Source of the DNA: Pseudomonas fluorescens
Lineage (GTDB): Bacteria; Pseudomonadota; Gammaproteobacteria; Pseudomonadales; Pseudomonadaceae
Reading direction: 5' to 3'
Assembly: GCF_902497625.1 (NCBI RefSeq)
Contig: NZ_CABVGX010000057.1
Location: forward strand, 1-33,115
DNA: 33,115 nucleotides
Shown here piece after piece: positions 13,491-21,690 of the stretch (position 1 is its first letter; every line of letters begins with the position of its first letter). Made by a program: the position numbers and the translations under genes. The notes beneath the pieces were generated by a model. The model was not told the origin of the DNA. It saw only the letters and a program-made list of their open reading frames with translations, and ran no database searches.

Positions 13491-13588
13491 GTAGCAGCTG
13501 CCGAGCCTGCGAGGCTGCGTCCGAGGCCGAAGGACTCGCAAACTGTTTCGCAGCCGAACGCAGCCTCGCGCTGCTCGACAGCTGCTAC
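13491..13588. repeat. REP doublet between prpB and prpC
   Basis: Arms 13491-13520 (GTAGCAGCTG ... CGAGGCTGCGT) and 13558-13588 (ACGCAGCCTCG ... CAGCTGCTAC) are inverted and could fold into a long hairpin 10 bases past the prpB stop. The outer GTAGCAGCTG is shared with the hairpin at 11228. Confidence 0.8.
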
Positions 13589-13679
13589 GGAGACAGCTGC
13601 TACGGAGACGAGCTGCTCGACAGCTGCTACGGAGACAAGCTGCTACGGAGATGAGCTGCTCGACAGCTGCTACGAAATG
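13570..13679. repeat. Tandem expansion of a REP end, 42-43 bases x 2.5
   Basis: Units at 13570-13611 and 13612-13654 both begin GCTGCTCGACAGCTGCTACG and contain a second GCTGCTACGGAGA. A third, truncated unit starts at 13655 and diverges after 20 bases. The first unit overlaps the right arm of the REP doublet, so the array seems to have grown from that arm. Small stepwise differences suggest slippage. Confidence 0.8.
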
Positions 13680-13732
13680 ACGTGTTAAACAATTGCCGAT
13701 TCCCTAACAAATTCAAAAACTGGAGACAGCAA

Positions 13733-14860
13733 ATGGCCGAAGCAAAAGTACTCAGTGGCGCCGGGCTCCGTGGCCAGGTCGCCGGGCAAACTGCCTTGTC
13801 CACCGTGGGCCAGTCGGGCGCCGGTCTGACTTATCGCGGCTACGACGTTCGCGAACTGGCGGCTGACGCGCAATTCGAAGAAGTGGCCTATCTGCTGCTG
13901 TACGGCGAGCTGCCGAACAAGGCGCAACTGGCTGAATACCAGAACAAGCTCGGCAAGCTGCGCGACCTGCCGCAAGCCTTGAAAGAGGTGCTCGAGCGCA
14001 TCCCCGCCGACGCCCACCCGATGGATGTGATGCGCACCGGCTGCTCGTTCCTGGGCAACCTGGAACCGGAAAAGGACTTCTCCGAGCAGCACGACAAAAC
14101 CGACCGCTTGCTGGCCGCGTTCCCGGCGATCATGTGCTACTGGTATCGCTTCAGTCACGACGGCAAGCGCATCAATTGCGTCAGCGACGAACAAACCCTC
14201 GGCGGCCATTTCCTGCAGTTGCTGCATGATAAAAAACCGAGCGAGTTGCACGTCAAAGTGATGAACGTTTCCCTGATCCTCTACGCGGAACACGAGTTCA
14301 ACGCCTCGACCTTCACGGCTCGAGTCTGCGCATCGACCTTGTCTGATCTGTTCTCCTGCGTGACGGCGGCCATCGGTTCGTTGCGCGGTCCGCTGCATGG
14401 CGGCGCCAACGAAGCGGCGATGGAAATGATCGAGCGCTTCAGCTCGCCGGAAGAGGCGGTCAAAGGCACCCTCGGCATGCTCGAGCGCAAGGACAAGATC
14501 ATGGGCTTCGGTCACGCGATCTATAAGGACAACGATCCGCGCAACGAGGTGATCAAGGCCTGGTCGAAAAAACTCGCCGATGAAGTGGGTGACACGGTGT
14601 TGTTTCCGGTTTCCGAAGCCATCGACAAGACCATGTGGGAGCAGAAAAAACTGTTCCCGAACGCCGATTTCTACCATGCGTCGACGTATCACTTCATGGG
14701 CATTCCGACCAAGTTGTTCACGCCGATCTTCGTCTGCTCGCGCCTGACCGGCTGGGCTGCGCACGTGTTCGAACAACGCGCCAACAACCGCATCATCCGC
14801 CCGAGCGCCGAGTACACCGGCGTCGAACAGCGCAAGTTCGTGCCAATCGAACAACGCTGA
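13733..14860 (+). CDS. prpC: 2-methylcitrate synthase PrpC
   Basis: This 375-residue enzyme of the citrate synthase family condenses propionyl-CoA with oxaloacetate, the entry step of the cycle. The catalytic triad is visible: His222 (GPLHGGANE), His261 (GFGHAIY) and Asp312 (NADFYHA). His187 lies in the conserved YAEHEFN. The shorter, non-allosteric length of about 375 residues separates it from the longer housekeeping citrate synthase. The start at 13733 has GGAGA about 8 bases upstream; the open frame from 13682 lacks a site. REP elements lie on both sides. Confidence 0.96.
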   Translation: MAEAKVLSGAGLRGQVAGQTALSTVGQSGAGLTYRGYDVRELAADAQFEEVAYLLLYGELPNKAQLAEYQNKLGKLRDLPQALKEVLERIPADAHPMDVMRTGCSFLGNLEPEKDFSEQHDKTDRLLAAFPAIMCYWYRFSHDGKRINCVSDEQTLGGHFLQLLHDKKPSELHVKVMNVSLILYAEHEFNASTFTARVCASTLSDLFSCVTAAIGSLRGPLHGGANEAAMEMIERFSSPEEAVKGTLGMLERKDKIMGFGHAIYKDNDPRNEVIKAWSKKLADEVGDTVLFPVSEAIDKTMWEQKKLFPNADFYHASTYHFMGIPTKLFTPIFVCSRLTGWAAHVFEQRANNRIIRPSAEYTGVEQRKFVPIEQR

Positions 14861-14906
14861 CCGGTTGGGGCGGGCTTAACCGGGATCTGGACTCTACGCA
14901 GATCCT

Positions 14907-14996
14907 TGTGGGAGCGAGCCTGCTCGCGATAGCGGTGGGTCAGTCGACGTCAATGTCGGATGTGACTCCGTCATCGCGAGCAGGCTCGCTCCCACA
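14907..14996. repeat. REP doublet between prpC and acnD
   Basis: The left arm 14907-14930 (TGTGGGAGCGAGCCTGCTCG then CGAT) and the right arm 14973-14996 are exact 24-base reverse complements across a 42-base centre. The same unit appears again at 18941. Apart from it the 207-base spacer holds nothing I can name. Confidence 0.88.
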
Positions 14997-15067
14997 GTGG
15001 ATCGTGTTCAGTTCAAATCTGCTGCCACGCCCCAGCTTTTCGCAATTACCGTGACCGAGTCCTGACG

Positions 15068-17665
15068 ATGAACACTGAATTCCGTAAACCACTGCCCGGC
15101 AGCCATCTGCATTATTTCGACGTCCGCGCGGCGGTCGAGGCCATTCAGCCCGGCGCCTACGACACCCTGCCATACACCTCCCGCGTGCTGGCGGAAAACC
15201 TCGTGCGTCGCTGCGACCCCGCCACGCTCACTGATTCCCTGAAGCAATTCATCGAGCGCAAGCGTGACCTCGACTTCCCGTGGTTCCCGGCGCGGGTGGT
15301 CTGTCACGACATCCTTGGTCAGACCGCCCTGGTCGACCTCGCCGGCCTGCGTGACGCCATCGCCCTGCAAGGTGGTGACCCCGCGCAAGTGAACCCGGTG
15401 GTGCCAACGCAGTTGATCGTCGACCACTCCCTGGCCGTCGAACGCGCCGGCTTCGACCCCGAGGCGTTCGAAAAAAACCGTGCCATCGAGGACCGTCGCA
15501 ACGAAGACCGTTTCCACTTCATCAACTGGACCAAAAAAGCCTTCAAGAACGTTGATGTGATTCCGCCGGGCAACGGCATCATGCACCAGATCAACCTGGA
15601 GAAAATGTCCCCGGTGATTCAGGTGCGTGACGGCGTGGCGTTCCCCGACACTTGCGTCGGCACTGACAGCCACACCCCGCATGTCGATGCGCTGGGCGTG
15701 ATCGCCATCGGCGTCGGCGGCCTCGAAGCGGAGAGCGTGATGCTCGGTCGCGCCTCGTGGATGCGCCTGCCGGAAAGCGTCGGCGTGGAATTGACCGGCA
15801 AGCTGCAACCAGGCATCACCGCGACCGACATGGTGCTGGCGCTGACCGAGTTCCTGCGCAAGCAGAAAGTCGTCGGCGCGTGGCTGGAATTCTTCGGCGA
15901 AGGCGCCTCAAGACTGACCCTCGGCGACCGCGCGACCATCTCCAACATGGCCCCGGAATACGGTGCGACGGCGGCGATGTTCTACATCGATCAGCAAACC
16001 ATCGATTACCTCAAACTCACCGGTCGTGAAGACGAGCAGGTGCAACTGGTCGAGTCGTACGCCAGGACCACAGGGCTGTGGGCCGATAGCCTGAAAGGCG
16101 CGCAGTACGAGCGCGGCCTGACCTTCGACCTGTCCTCGGTGGTGCGCAACATGGCCGGCCCGAGCAACCCGCACGCTCGCGTTGCCACCTCCGACCTCGC
16201 CGCGCAAGGCATCTCCGGGCAGTGGGACGACGTGCCCGGGCAGATGCCCGACGGCGCGGTGATCATCGCCGCCATCACCAGTTGCACCAACACCAGCAAC
16301 CCGCGCAATGTGATCGCCGCCGGTCTGCTGGCGCGCAATGCCAACAGGCTCGGCCTGAGCCGCAAACCCTGGGTCAAATCGTCATTGGCGCCGGGCTCGA
16401 AAACCGTGGCGTTGTACCTCGATGAAGCAGGCTTGACCGATGAGCTGGAGCAGCTTGGTTTCGGCGTGGTGGCCTTCGCGTGCACCACCTGTAACGGCAT
16501 GTCCGGTGCGCTCGATCCGGTGATTCAGCAGGAAATCATTGACCGTGATTTGTATGCCACAGCCGTGCTCTCCGGCAACCGCAACTTCGACGGACGGATT
16601 CACCCGTACGCGAAGAATGCATTTCTCGCCTCGCCGCCACTGGTGGTTGCCTACGCCATCGCGGGGACCATCCGTTTCGACATCGAAAAAGATGTGTTGG
16701 GCCTGGACGCCAGCGGCAACGAAATCCGCCTGAAAGACATCTGGCCCAGCGACGAAGAAATCGACGCGGTCGTCAAAGCCTCGGTCAAGCCGGAGCAGTT
16801 CCGACAGGTGTACATCCCGATGTTCGCCATCCATGAGGACACCGGGCCGAAGGTCACGCCGTTGTATGACTGGCGCGAAATGAGCACCTACATCCGTCGT
16901 CCGCCTTACTGGGAAGGCGCGCTGGCCGGGGCACGTCCACTCAAGGGCATGCGCCCGCTGGCGGTGCTGCCGGACAACATCACCACCGATCACCTGTCGC
17001 CGTCGAACGCCATCATGCTCGACAGCGCCGCCGGCGAGTACCTGGCGAAAATGGGCCTGCCGGAAGAAGACTTCAACTCTTATGCAACGCACCGTGGCGA
17101 CCACCTGACCGCGCAGCGTGCAACCTTCGCCAATCCTAAACTGTTCAACGAAATGGTACGGGAAAATGGCAAGGTCAAGCAGGGCTCGCTGGCCCGGGTC
17201 GAGCCCGAAGGTCAAGTGATGCGCATGTGGGAAGCTATTGAAACCTACATGGAGCGCAAGCAGCCGCTGATCATTATTGCCGGCGCCGACTACGGTCAGG
17301 GTTCGTCCCGCGATTGGGCGGCGAAAGGCGTGCGCCTGGCCGGTGTGGAAGCGATCGCCGCCGAAGGTTTCGAGCGCATTCACCGCACCAATCTGGTCGG
17401 CATGGGCGTGTTGCCGCTGGAGTTTCTGCCGGGCACCGATCGTCACACGCTGGGCATTGATGGCAGTGAAACCTATGACGTGATCGGCCAACGTACCCCG
17501 CGCGCGCAACTCACGCTGGTGATCAATCGCACCAGCGGCGAAACCCTTCAGGTGCCGGTGACCTGCCGTCTCGACACGGCTGAAGAAGTCTCGATCTACG
17601 AGGCCGGCGGCGTGCTGCAACGCTTCGCCCAGGACTTCCTCGAAGAAGCGGCGGTTGCCGTTTAA
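15068..17665 (+). CDS. acnD: Fe/S-dependent 2-methylisocitrate dehydratase AcnD
   Basis: This 865-residue aconitase-family enzyme dehydrates 2-methylcitrate. Its product is a 2-methylaconitate isomer that PrpF then converts for rehydration. The three [4Fe-4S] ligands are Cys406 (TSCTNTSNP) and Cys472/Cys475 (CTTCNGM). The swivelling C-terminal domain carries GADYGQGSSRDWAAKG (given in part) with the substrate-binding serines and arginine. Length and the presence of prpF next door identify AcnD rather than AcnA. The ATG at 15068 has only a weak upstream GAG. prpF follows after 56 bases. Confidence 0.95.
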   Translation: MNTEFRKPLPGSHLHYFDVRAAVEAIQPGAYDTLPYTSRVLAENLVRRCDPATLTDSLKQFIERKRDLDFPWFPARVVCHDILGQTALVDLAGLRDAIALQGGDPAQVNPVVPTQLIVDHSLAVERAGFDPEAFEKNRAIEDRRNEDRFHFINWTKKAFKNVDVIPPGNGIMHQINLEKMSPVIQVRDGVAFPDTCVGTDSHTPHVDALGVIAIGVGGLEAESVMLGRASWMRLPESVGVELTGKLQPGITATDMVLALTEFLRKQKVVGAWLEFFGEGASRLTLGDRATISNMAPEYGATAAMFYIDQQTIDYLKLTGREDEQVQLVESYARTTGLWADSLKGAQYERGLTFDLSSVVRNMAGPSNPHARVATSDLAAQGISGQWDDVPGQMPDGAVIIAAITSCTNTSNPRNVIAAGLLARNANRLGLSRKPWVKSSLAPGSKTVALYLDEAGLTDELEQLGFGVVAFACTTCNGMSGALDPVIQQEIIDRDLYATAVLSGNRNFDGRIHPYAKNAFLASPPLVVAYAIAGTIRFDIEKDVLGLDASGNEIRLKDIWPSDEEIDAVVKASVKPEQFRQVYIPMFAIHEDTGPKVTPLYDWREMSTYIRRPPYWEGALAGARPLKGMRPLAVLPDNITTDHLSPSNAIMLDSAAGEYLAKMGLPEEDFNSYATHRGDHLTAQRATFANPKLFNEMVRENGKVKQGSLARVEPEGQVMRMWEAIETYMERKQPLIIIAGADYGQGSSRDWAAKGVRLAGVEAIAAEGFERIHRTNLVGMGVLPLEFLPGTDRHTLGIDGSETYDVIGQRTPRAQLTLVINRTSGETLQVPVTCRLDTAEEVSIYEAGGVLQRFAQDFLEEAAVAV

Positions 17666-17721
17666 CACACGACATGCGGGCTGGGGATTTCAAGTCCCTT
17701 GCGCGCTTTGAAGGAGTACCC

Positions 17722-18912
17722 ATGGTTCACGCACCGCAAATCAAGATCGCCGCCACCTACATGCGCGGCGGCACCAGCAAAGGCGTGTTCTTCAGCCTTG
17801 ACGACCTGCCCGAAGCGGCGCAGACCCCGGGCCCGGCGCGGGATGCTTTGTTGCTGCGCGTCATCGGCAGCCCCGACCCGTACGACAAACAGATCGACGG
17901 CATGGGCGGTGCGACCTCCAGCACCAGCAAAACCGTGATCCTGTCGAAAAGCACCAAGGCCGATCACGACGTCGATTACCTGTTCGGTCAAGTCTCCATC
18001 GACAAGCCTTTCGTCGACTGGAGCGGCAACTGCGGCAACCTGTCGGCGGCCGTCGGTTCGTTCGCCATCAGCAATGGCCTGGTGGATGCCAGCCGTATCC
18101 CGCAAAACGGCGTTGCGGTGGTGCGCGTGTGGCAGGCCAACATCGGCAAGACCATCATCGCCCACGTGCCGGTCACCCACGGTGAAGTGCAGGAAACCGG
18201 CGACTTCGAACTCGATGGCGTGACCTTTCCCGCTGCTGAAGTGCAGCTTGAATTCCTCGACCCGGCGGCGGAAGAAGAGGGCGGCGGTGGTTCGATGTTC
18301 CCCACCGGCAACCTGATCGACGACCTCGAAGTGCCGGGTGTCGGTACGCTCAAGGCCACGCTGATCAATGCCGGCATTCCAACCATTTTTATCAAAGCCG
18401 AAGACATCGGCTACACCGGCACCGAATTGCAGGGCGCGATCAATGGCGACCCGAAAGCGTTGCTGATGTTTGAAACCATTCGTGCCCATGGCGCGTTGCG
18501 CATGGGGCTGATTTCGAGCCTGGATGAAGCCGCTAAACGTCAGCACACGCCGAAGGTGGCTTTTGTGGCGAAACCGGCGGATTACGTGGCGTCCAGCGGT
18601 AAAGCCATCGCGGCGGCGGATGTCGATCTGCTGGTGCGGGCGCTGTCGATGGGCAAGTTGCACCACGCCATGATGGGCACCGCAGCGGTGGCGATTGGCA
18701 CGGCGGCGGCGATCTCCGGCACGCTGGTCAATCTGGCGGCCGGTGGCATCGAGCGCAATGCGGTGCGCTTTGGCCATCCGTCCGGGACCTTGCGCGTAGG
18801 GGCGGAAGCGACGCAGGAGAATGGCGAATGGACTGTCAAAAAAGCCATCATGAGCCGCAGCGCGCGGGTGTTGATGGAAGGCTTCGTGCGCGTGCCGGGT
18901 GATTGTTTCTGA
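17722..18912 (+). CDS. prpF: 2-methylaconitate cis-trans isomerase PrpF
   Basis: This 396-residue protein has the diaminopimelate-epimerase-like fold and isomerises the AcnD product to the form used in the next hydration step. The family landmarks MRGGTSKG (near residue 14), the SGNCGNLS active-site segment (near 97) and FGHPSGTLRVG near the C-terminus are present. The start at 17722 has AAGGAG 5 bases upstream (17711-17716); the open frame from 17674 is not supported. It is directly downstream of acnD, its obligate partner. A REP doublet fills the spacer to prpD. Confidence 0.95.
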   Translation: MVHAPQIKIAATYMRGGTSKGVFFSLDDLPEAAQTPGPARDALLLRVIGSPDPYDKQIDGMGGATSSTSKTVILSKSTKADHDVDYLFGQVSIDKPFVDWSGNCGNLSAAVGSFAISNGLVDASRIPQNGVAVVRVWQANIGKTIIAHVPVTHGEVQETGDFELDGVTFPAAEVQLEFLDPAAEEEGGGGSMFPTGNLIDDLEVPGVGTLKATLINAGIPTIFIKAEDIGYTGTELQGAINGDPKALLMFETIRAHGALRMGLISSLDEAAKRQHTPKVAFVAKPADYVASSGKAIAAADVDLLVRALSMGKLHHAMMGTAAVAIGTAAAISGTLVNLAAGGIERNAVRFGHPSGTLRVGAEATQENGEWTVKKAIMSRSARVLMEGFVRVPGDCF

Positions 18913-18940
18913 CGCAAATCCTGAGATAAACCCTAAACCC

Positions 18941-19030
18941 TGTGGGAGCGAGCCTGCTCGCGATGAGGCCATAACATTCAACATCCTTGTTGCCAGTCAT
19001 ACCGCCATCGCGAGCAGGCTCACTCCCACA
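18941..19030. repeat. REP doublet between prpF and prpD
   Basis: The left arm 18941-18964 is identical to 14907-14930. The right arm 19007-19030 is its reverse complement with one change (CTCACTCCC for CTCGCTCCC). The remaining part of the 212-base spacer is unremarkable. Confidence 0.88.
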
Positions 19031-19124
19031 GTGGATCGCATTTCAATAATAAGAGTGTTGTCACCGACTGAGATTTAACTGAACCGAGGTCCCATCAACG
19101 AAGCACTAACCGAGTGAATCGAAC

Positions 19125-20609
19125 ATGAGCACCAACGTTGACCTGAACAACCGACCCGACTACGACTCGGTCCTGCAAGACATCGCCGACTACGTTCTCA
19201 CCTACAAAGTCGAGTCTGAGGAAGCGCTGAACACCGCCCGCAATTGCCTGATCGACACCCTCGGCTGCGGCCTGCTGGCCTTGCGTTTCCCCGAATGCAC
19301 CAAACACCTCGGCCCGATCGTCGAAGGTACTGTCGTCCCGCACGGCGCGCGGGTACCGGGCACCCATTATCGCCTTGATCCGGTGAAGGCGGCGTGGGAC
19401 ATCGGCTGCATCGTCCGCTGGCTGGACTACAACGACACCTGGCTCGCCGCCGAATGGGGGCATCCCTCAGACAATCTGGGAGGAATTCTCGCGGTTGCTG
19501 ATCATCTTTCGCAAAAACGCTTGGCCAATGGCGATGCGCCGCTGACCATCCGCGCGGTGCTCGAAGCCATGATCATGGCTCACGACATTCAAGGCGTGAT
19601 CGCCCTGGAAAACTCCTTCAATCGTGTAGGGCTCGATCACGTCATCCTGGTGAAAGTCGCCTCGACCGCCGTCACCGCCAAACTCATGGGCGCCAATCGC
19701 GCGCAACTGCTGTCAGCGTTGTCCCACGCCTTTGCCGACGGGCAAGCGCTGCGCACCTATCGGCATGCGCCGAATGCCGGCTCGCGCAAATCCTGGGCGG
19801 CGGGCGATGCGACCAGTCGAGGAGTGCGCCTGGCAGACATCGCCATGCGCGGGGAGATGGGGATCCCCGGCGTGCTGACCGCCAGACAATGGGGCTTCTA
19901 TGACGTGCTGTTCAGCCACACCAATAACGACTTGGCGCTCAAGCCCGAAGACAAACGCGCCTTCAGTTTCAGCCGGGCGTACGGCACCTACGTGATGGAA
20001 AACGTACTGTTCAAAATCAGTTTTCCGGCGGAATTCCACGCACAAACCGCCTGTGAAGCGGCAGTGATCCTGCATCCACAGGTTAGAAATCGTCTGCATG
20101 AAATCGACAAAATCGTCATCACCACCCACGAATCGGCGATCCGCATCATTTCCAAGGTGGGCCCTTTGGCCAATGCCGCCGACCGCGATCACTGCATTCA
20201 GTACATGACCGCCGTGCCGCTGGCGTTTGGCAACCTGGTCGCCGAGCAATACGAAGACGACTTCCACGCGGCGCATCCGATCATCGACGTGCTGCGGGAA
20301 AAAATGGTCATTGTTGAGGAGCCGCGCTTCACCCGCGAATACCTGGAAGCCGACAAGCGCTCCATTGCCAACGCGATCCAGGTGTTTTTCAAGGAGGGCT
20401 CCAGCACCGACAACGTGGTGGTCGAGTACCCGATCGGTCATCGGCGTCGCCGTGCTGACGGGATTCCGTTGCTGGAAGACAAGTTCAGGGCGAACCTGCT
20501 GACACGATTCACTAGTCAGCGTAGCGAAGAGATTTTTGCGTTGTGCAAGGATCAGGCAGCGCTGGAGACAACGCCGGTGAACCGGTTTATGGATTTGTTT
20601 GTGGTTTGA
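19125..20609 (+). CDS. prpD: 2-methylcitrate dehydratase PrpD
   Basis: This 494-residue MmgE/PrpD-family, iron-sulfur-free dehydratase converts 2-methylcitrate to 2-methyl-cis-aconitate. Family features are the N-terminal LIDTLGCGLLAL, RWLDYNDTW (with WGHPSDN), and the later SFPAEFHAQTACEAA. The operon therefore carries two ways to dehydrate methylcitrate, PrpD and AcnD/PrpF. This seems usual in Pseudomonas, though many bacteria have only one. The ATG at 19125 has a poor ribosome site. No terminator is visible after the stop; a 7-base tandem repeat follows at 20654. Confidence 0.95.
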   Translation: MSTNVDLNNRPDYDSVLQDIADYVLTYKVESEEALNTARNCLIDTLGCGLLALRFPECTKHLGPIVEGTVVPHGARVPGTHYRLDPVKAAWDIGCIVRWLDYNDTWLAAEWGHPSDNLGGILAVADHLSQKRLANGDAPLTIRAVLEAMIMAHDIQGVIALENSFNRVGLDHVILVKVASTAVTAKLMGANRAQLLSALSHAFADGQALRTYRHAPNAGSRKSWAAGDATSRGVRLADIAMRGEMGIPGVLTARQWGFYDVLFSHTNNDLALKPEDKRAFSFSRAYGTYVMENVLFKISFPAEFHAQTACEAAVILHPQVRNRLHEIDKIVITTHESAIRIISKVGPLANAADRDHCIQYMTAVPLAFGNLVAEQYEDDFHAAHPIIDVLREKMVIVEEPRFTREYLEADKRSIANAIQVFFKEGSSTDNVVVEYPIGHRRRRADGIPLLEDKFRANLLTRFTSQRSEEIFALCKDQAALETTPVNRFMDLFVV

Positions 20610-20653
20610 GGCGAGCTACAAGCTACAAGCAGTCATGCCGACTCAGGCTCAGA

Positions 20654-20690
20654 CTTGAAGCTTGAAGCTTGAAGCTTGAAGCTTGAAGCT
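20654..20690. repeat. Heptanucleotide tandem repeat (CTTGAAG)x5
   Basis: Five exact copies of CTTGAAG plus CT lie in the 88-base gap between the convergent prpD and ppsR stops. Consecutive copies create AAGCTT steps. It is the only structure in this gap and marks the downstream edge of the prp block. Confidence 0.9.
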
Positions 20691-20697
20691 GCCCCCC

Positions 20698-21516
20698 TCA
20701 CTTAAACCGCCGCTCAACACCTTTTTCGACGAGGATCTTCGCGGAAATCTCTTCCACGGAAAAATGCGTGGAATTGATGTGCGGAATGTTCTCGCGGCGG
20801 AACAGGTTCTCCACCTCGCGCACTTCGAATTCGCACTGCGCGTAGCTCGAATAGCGGCTGTTGGGCTTACGTTCGTTGCGGATTGCGGTCAGACGGTCCG
20901 GGTCGATCGTCAGGCCAAACAGCTTGTGCTGGTGGGCGCGCAGGGCGGCCGGCAATTGCAGGCGTTCCATGTCGTCTTCGGTCAGCGGATAGTTCGCCGC
21001 GCGGATGCCGAATTGCATGGCCATGTACAAACACGTCGGCGTCTTGCCACATCGCGACACGCCCACCAGGATCAGGTCGGCCTTGTCGTAATAATGCGTG
21101 CGAGCGCCGTCGTCATTGTCGAGAGCGAAGTTCACCGCCTCGATACGCTCCATATAATTGGAGTTGGTGCCAATGGAGTGGGACTTGCCCACGGTATAGG
21201 AAGAATGCTCGGTCAATTCCTGCTCGAGCGGGGCGAGGAAGGTCGAGAAGATGTCGATCATGAAACCATTGGACATCGCCAGGATCTCACGGATGTCCTG
21301 ATTGACGATGGTGTCGAAGATGATCGGCCGGAAGCCGTCTGTTTCGGCGGCTTTGTTGATTTGTTGTACCATGGCTCGCGCTTTATCCACGTTGTCGATA
21401 TACGGCCGCGTGAATTTGCTGAAGGTAATGTTTTCGAACTGCGCCAGGAGGCTTTGCCCCAGGGTTTCGGCAGTAATGCCGGTGCCATCGGAGATAAAGA
21501 AAGCAGATCGTTTCAT
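20698..21516 (-). CDS. ppsR: PEP synthase regulatory protein PpsR (kinase/pyrophosphorylase)
   Basis: This 272-residue protein of the former DUF299 family is a bifunctional regulator. It inactivates PEP synthase by ADP-dependent phosphorylation and reactivates it by phosphate-dependent pyrophosphorylysis. The nucleotide loop GVSRCGKT (152-159) and the N-terminal FISDGTGITAET are diagnostic. It is divergent from ppsA, its substrate, across 174 bases. The ATG at 21516 has AAGG 5 bases upstream; a start at 21543 would add nine residues not expected in the family. It probably shares the promoter region with ppsA. Confidence 0.95.
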   Translation of the reverse strand: MKRSAFFISDGTGITAETLGQSLLAQFENITFSKFTRPYIDNVDKARAMVQQINKAAETDGFRPIIFDTIVNQDIREILAMSNGFMIDIFSTFLAPLEQELTEHSSYTVGKSHSIGTNSNYMERIEAVNFALDNDDGARTHYYDKADLILVGVSRCGKTPTCLYMAMQFGIRAANYPLTEDDMERLQLPAALRAHQHKLFGLTIDPDRLTAIRNERKPNSRYSSYAQCEFEVREVENLFRRENIPHINSTHFSVEEISAKILVEKGVERRFK

Positions 21517-21530
21517 TTGCACCTTGGGCC

Positions 21531-21559
21531 TTAAGCTAATCAAGAATCTTGGATATGAT
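21531..21559 (+). promoter_or_regulatory. Promoter candidate for ppsA in the ppsR-ppsA divergent spacer
   Basis: TTAAGC (21531-21536) and TATGAT (21554-21559) are 17 bases apart. The minus-strand reading of the same -10 is TATCAT, so overlapping divergent promoters are possible. The leader would be about 125 bases and includes a 6-bp palindromic hairpin GCTCTT/AAGAGC at 21634-21646. Confidence 0.35.
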
Positions 21560-21690
21560 AGGCGCGATTTGCCGGCCGCCAGTGGCCCGCATTCTCACTT
21601 ATTTTCCAGGTCCAGGCCATACAGCTGGCAAATGCTCTTCAAGAGCGCCGGCTTCTGAGCTTTTCCAACACAGTTAGTGGAGAGATCACC

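Noticed and set aside
13570..13679. CRISPR-like or iteron array
   Set aside because: The units are adjoining copies of a REP end without unique spacers, and no replication gene is present.
13685..14854. 389-residue frame opposite prpC
   Set aside because: It is a shadow of prpC, which has its full catalytic triad.
16382..17668. 428-residue frame opposite acnD
   Set aside because: Long antisense frames are common under strong third-position GC bias. The sense strand encodes an intact aconitase-family protein.
17662..18984. 440-residue frame opposite prpF
   Set aside because: It runs through a REP element and into the acnD end, with His/Arg-rich composition and no motif.
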